Shown here piece by piece: positions 63,411 to 64,000 of a stretch of 64,000 nt of DNA. The stretch's first letter is position 1. Each line of letters starts with the position of its first letter. The notes below the pieces were generated by a model. That model made no database searches. It was not told the origin of the DNA and saw only the letters and a list, made by a program, of their open reading frames with translations. A program made the position numbers and the translations under genes. Origin of the DNA: Imbricaverruca yamaguchii (Eukaryota; Arthropoda; Thecostraca; Neoverrucidae); NCBI GenBank assembly GCA_034440575.1, contig JAOTOL010001460.1, forward strand, positions 441,501 to 505,500. The letters run 5' to 3'.

Positions 63411-64000
63411 GCAAGACCTGCACGCGCTGCCAGGCGGCAGGGCGGTACAGTGCATCGCTCGTACATCGACCTGACCTGACCCGACCAGACCAGACCAGAC
63501 TCGAATGACCGACATTTCACCGTTCACTTGTAGTCGGCGCGCCCTTAAGCCCAAATAATCAATCAATCACCGTTCACTAGGAGGGCTCTGAATGATCAAG
63601 AGACGAAACATGTGAAAACGCTGAGCATGTGGCGATTATGAAATTCCAACTCTATCAAAATATATTGATCGTTTTTTTAATGTACTTTTGTAATGTGCTT
63701 GTTGATATTCAAATCATTTCAAGGAACCTGGTAGGCCACGTATAGTTATTTAACTTCATATTTGGTATATATCGACACTTCAAACCGTAGGCCATAATAT
63801 CTAGTAGGTTGCACTGCCTTGAAGCTCTTGCATTGTGTATAATAATTCATAGCATCCTGATCCTCCATGTCGTGGCATTTCGTGCATCTTCCCGCTGCAT
63901 ATGCGCGTCAAATCGGCAGTACCTTGCGTTCAGCATGTGAGTAACTGAGTAGACCTCCATGACCCCTCGAAAGTCGGAGCATTCGGCAAACGCTGTAGTA
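63411..64000. other. Non-coding end of window
   Basis: A pentamer-like (ccaga)n patch at about 63477-63500, then the SINE-like 3' end CGCCCTTAAGCCCAAATAAT followed by (caat)n at 63541-63568. No gene recognised. Confidence 0.55.

Overview
This is eukaryotic genomic DNA. It has one multi-exon gene on the + strand with GT-AG introns, tRNA-derived SINEs, several classes of non-LTR retrotransposon, a mariner copy, a hAT-type MITE and a very large amount of tandemly repeated DNA. The gene is a sorting nexin of the SNX13/14/19/25 group, which is a metazoan context. Strongly GC3-biased codons, mariner and CR1/I-type LINEs suggest an invertebrate, possibly an arthropod such as a crustacean. That placement is a guess; nothing here fixes the species.

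Layout. 1-9.7 kb: non-coding, with minisatellites at 1.24-2.62 kb and a large satellite that switches strand at 5.76-6.94 kb. 9.7-15.7 kb: a roughly 177-bp satellite split by an apparently full-length CR1-type LINE on the - strand (ORF1 with coiled coil and SGNH esterase; ORF2 with endonuclease and reverse transcriptase; duplicated 5'UTR monomers). 15.7-31.2 kb: decayed repeats. These include a protein-coding transposon remnant whose homologue lies near 52.4 kb, a (TA)n tract, an RNase-H-bearing LINE remnant (22.3-23.3 kb, -), a tRNA-like SINE, a degenerate long-period array (23.5-26.7 kb), a SINE (28.4 kb) and a mariner element with both TIRs (28.9-30.1 kb). 31.2-59.1 kb: a complete SNX19-like gene of 12 exons. 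All eleven introns agree in phase, giving a predicted protein of about 1,341 residues: N-terminal membrane hairpin, PXA domain, long disordered linker, PX domain and nexin-C domain, without an RGS domain. 59.1-64 kb: a 3' flank full of minisatellites, with no gene recognised.

The most unusual thing is how the sorting-nexin gene is built. At least nine exon edges (acceptor of exon 2, acceptor of 3, donor of 5, acceptor and donor of 6, acceptor and donor of 8, acceptor of 10, donor of 11), and the stop codon, adjoin or are part of their own private tandem repeat. Each unit is unrelated to the others, and each contains a copy of that exon edge or of the adjacent intron end. The introns therefore carry many decoy splice sites. 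Exon 3, for example, is preceded by 18 copies of its own acceptor. I know of no described system like this. It may be a mutational process focused on exon/intron junctions, and I report it as the main finding.

Long open frames over the repeats (up to 982 codons) are artefacts and are not annotated as genes. Introns hold independent insertions: a SINE-like repeat interrupted by a hAT-type MITE with an 8-bp target duplication, tRNA-derived SINEs (one with a perfect 14-bp duplication), a decayed LINE, and an open 155-codon frame in intron 9 that I cannot identify.
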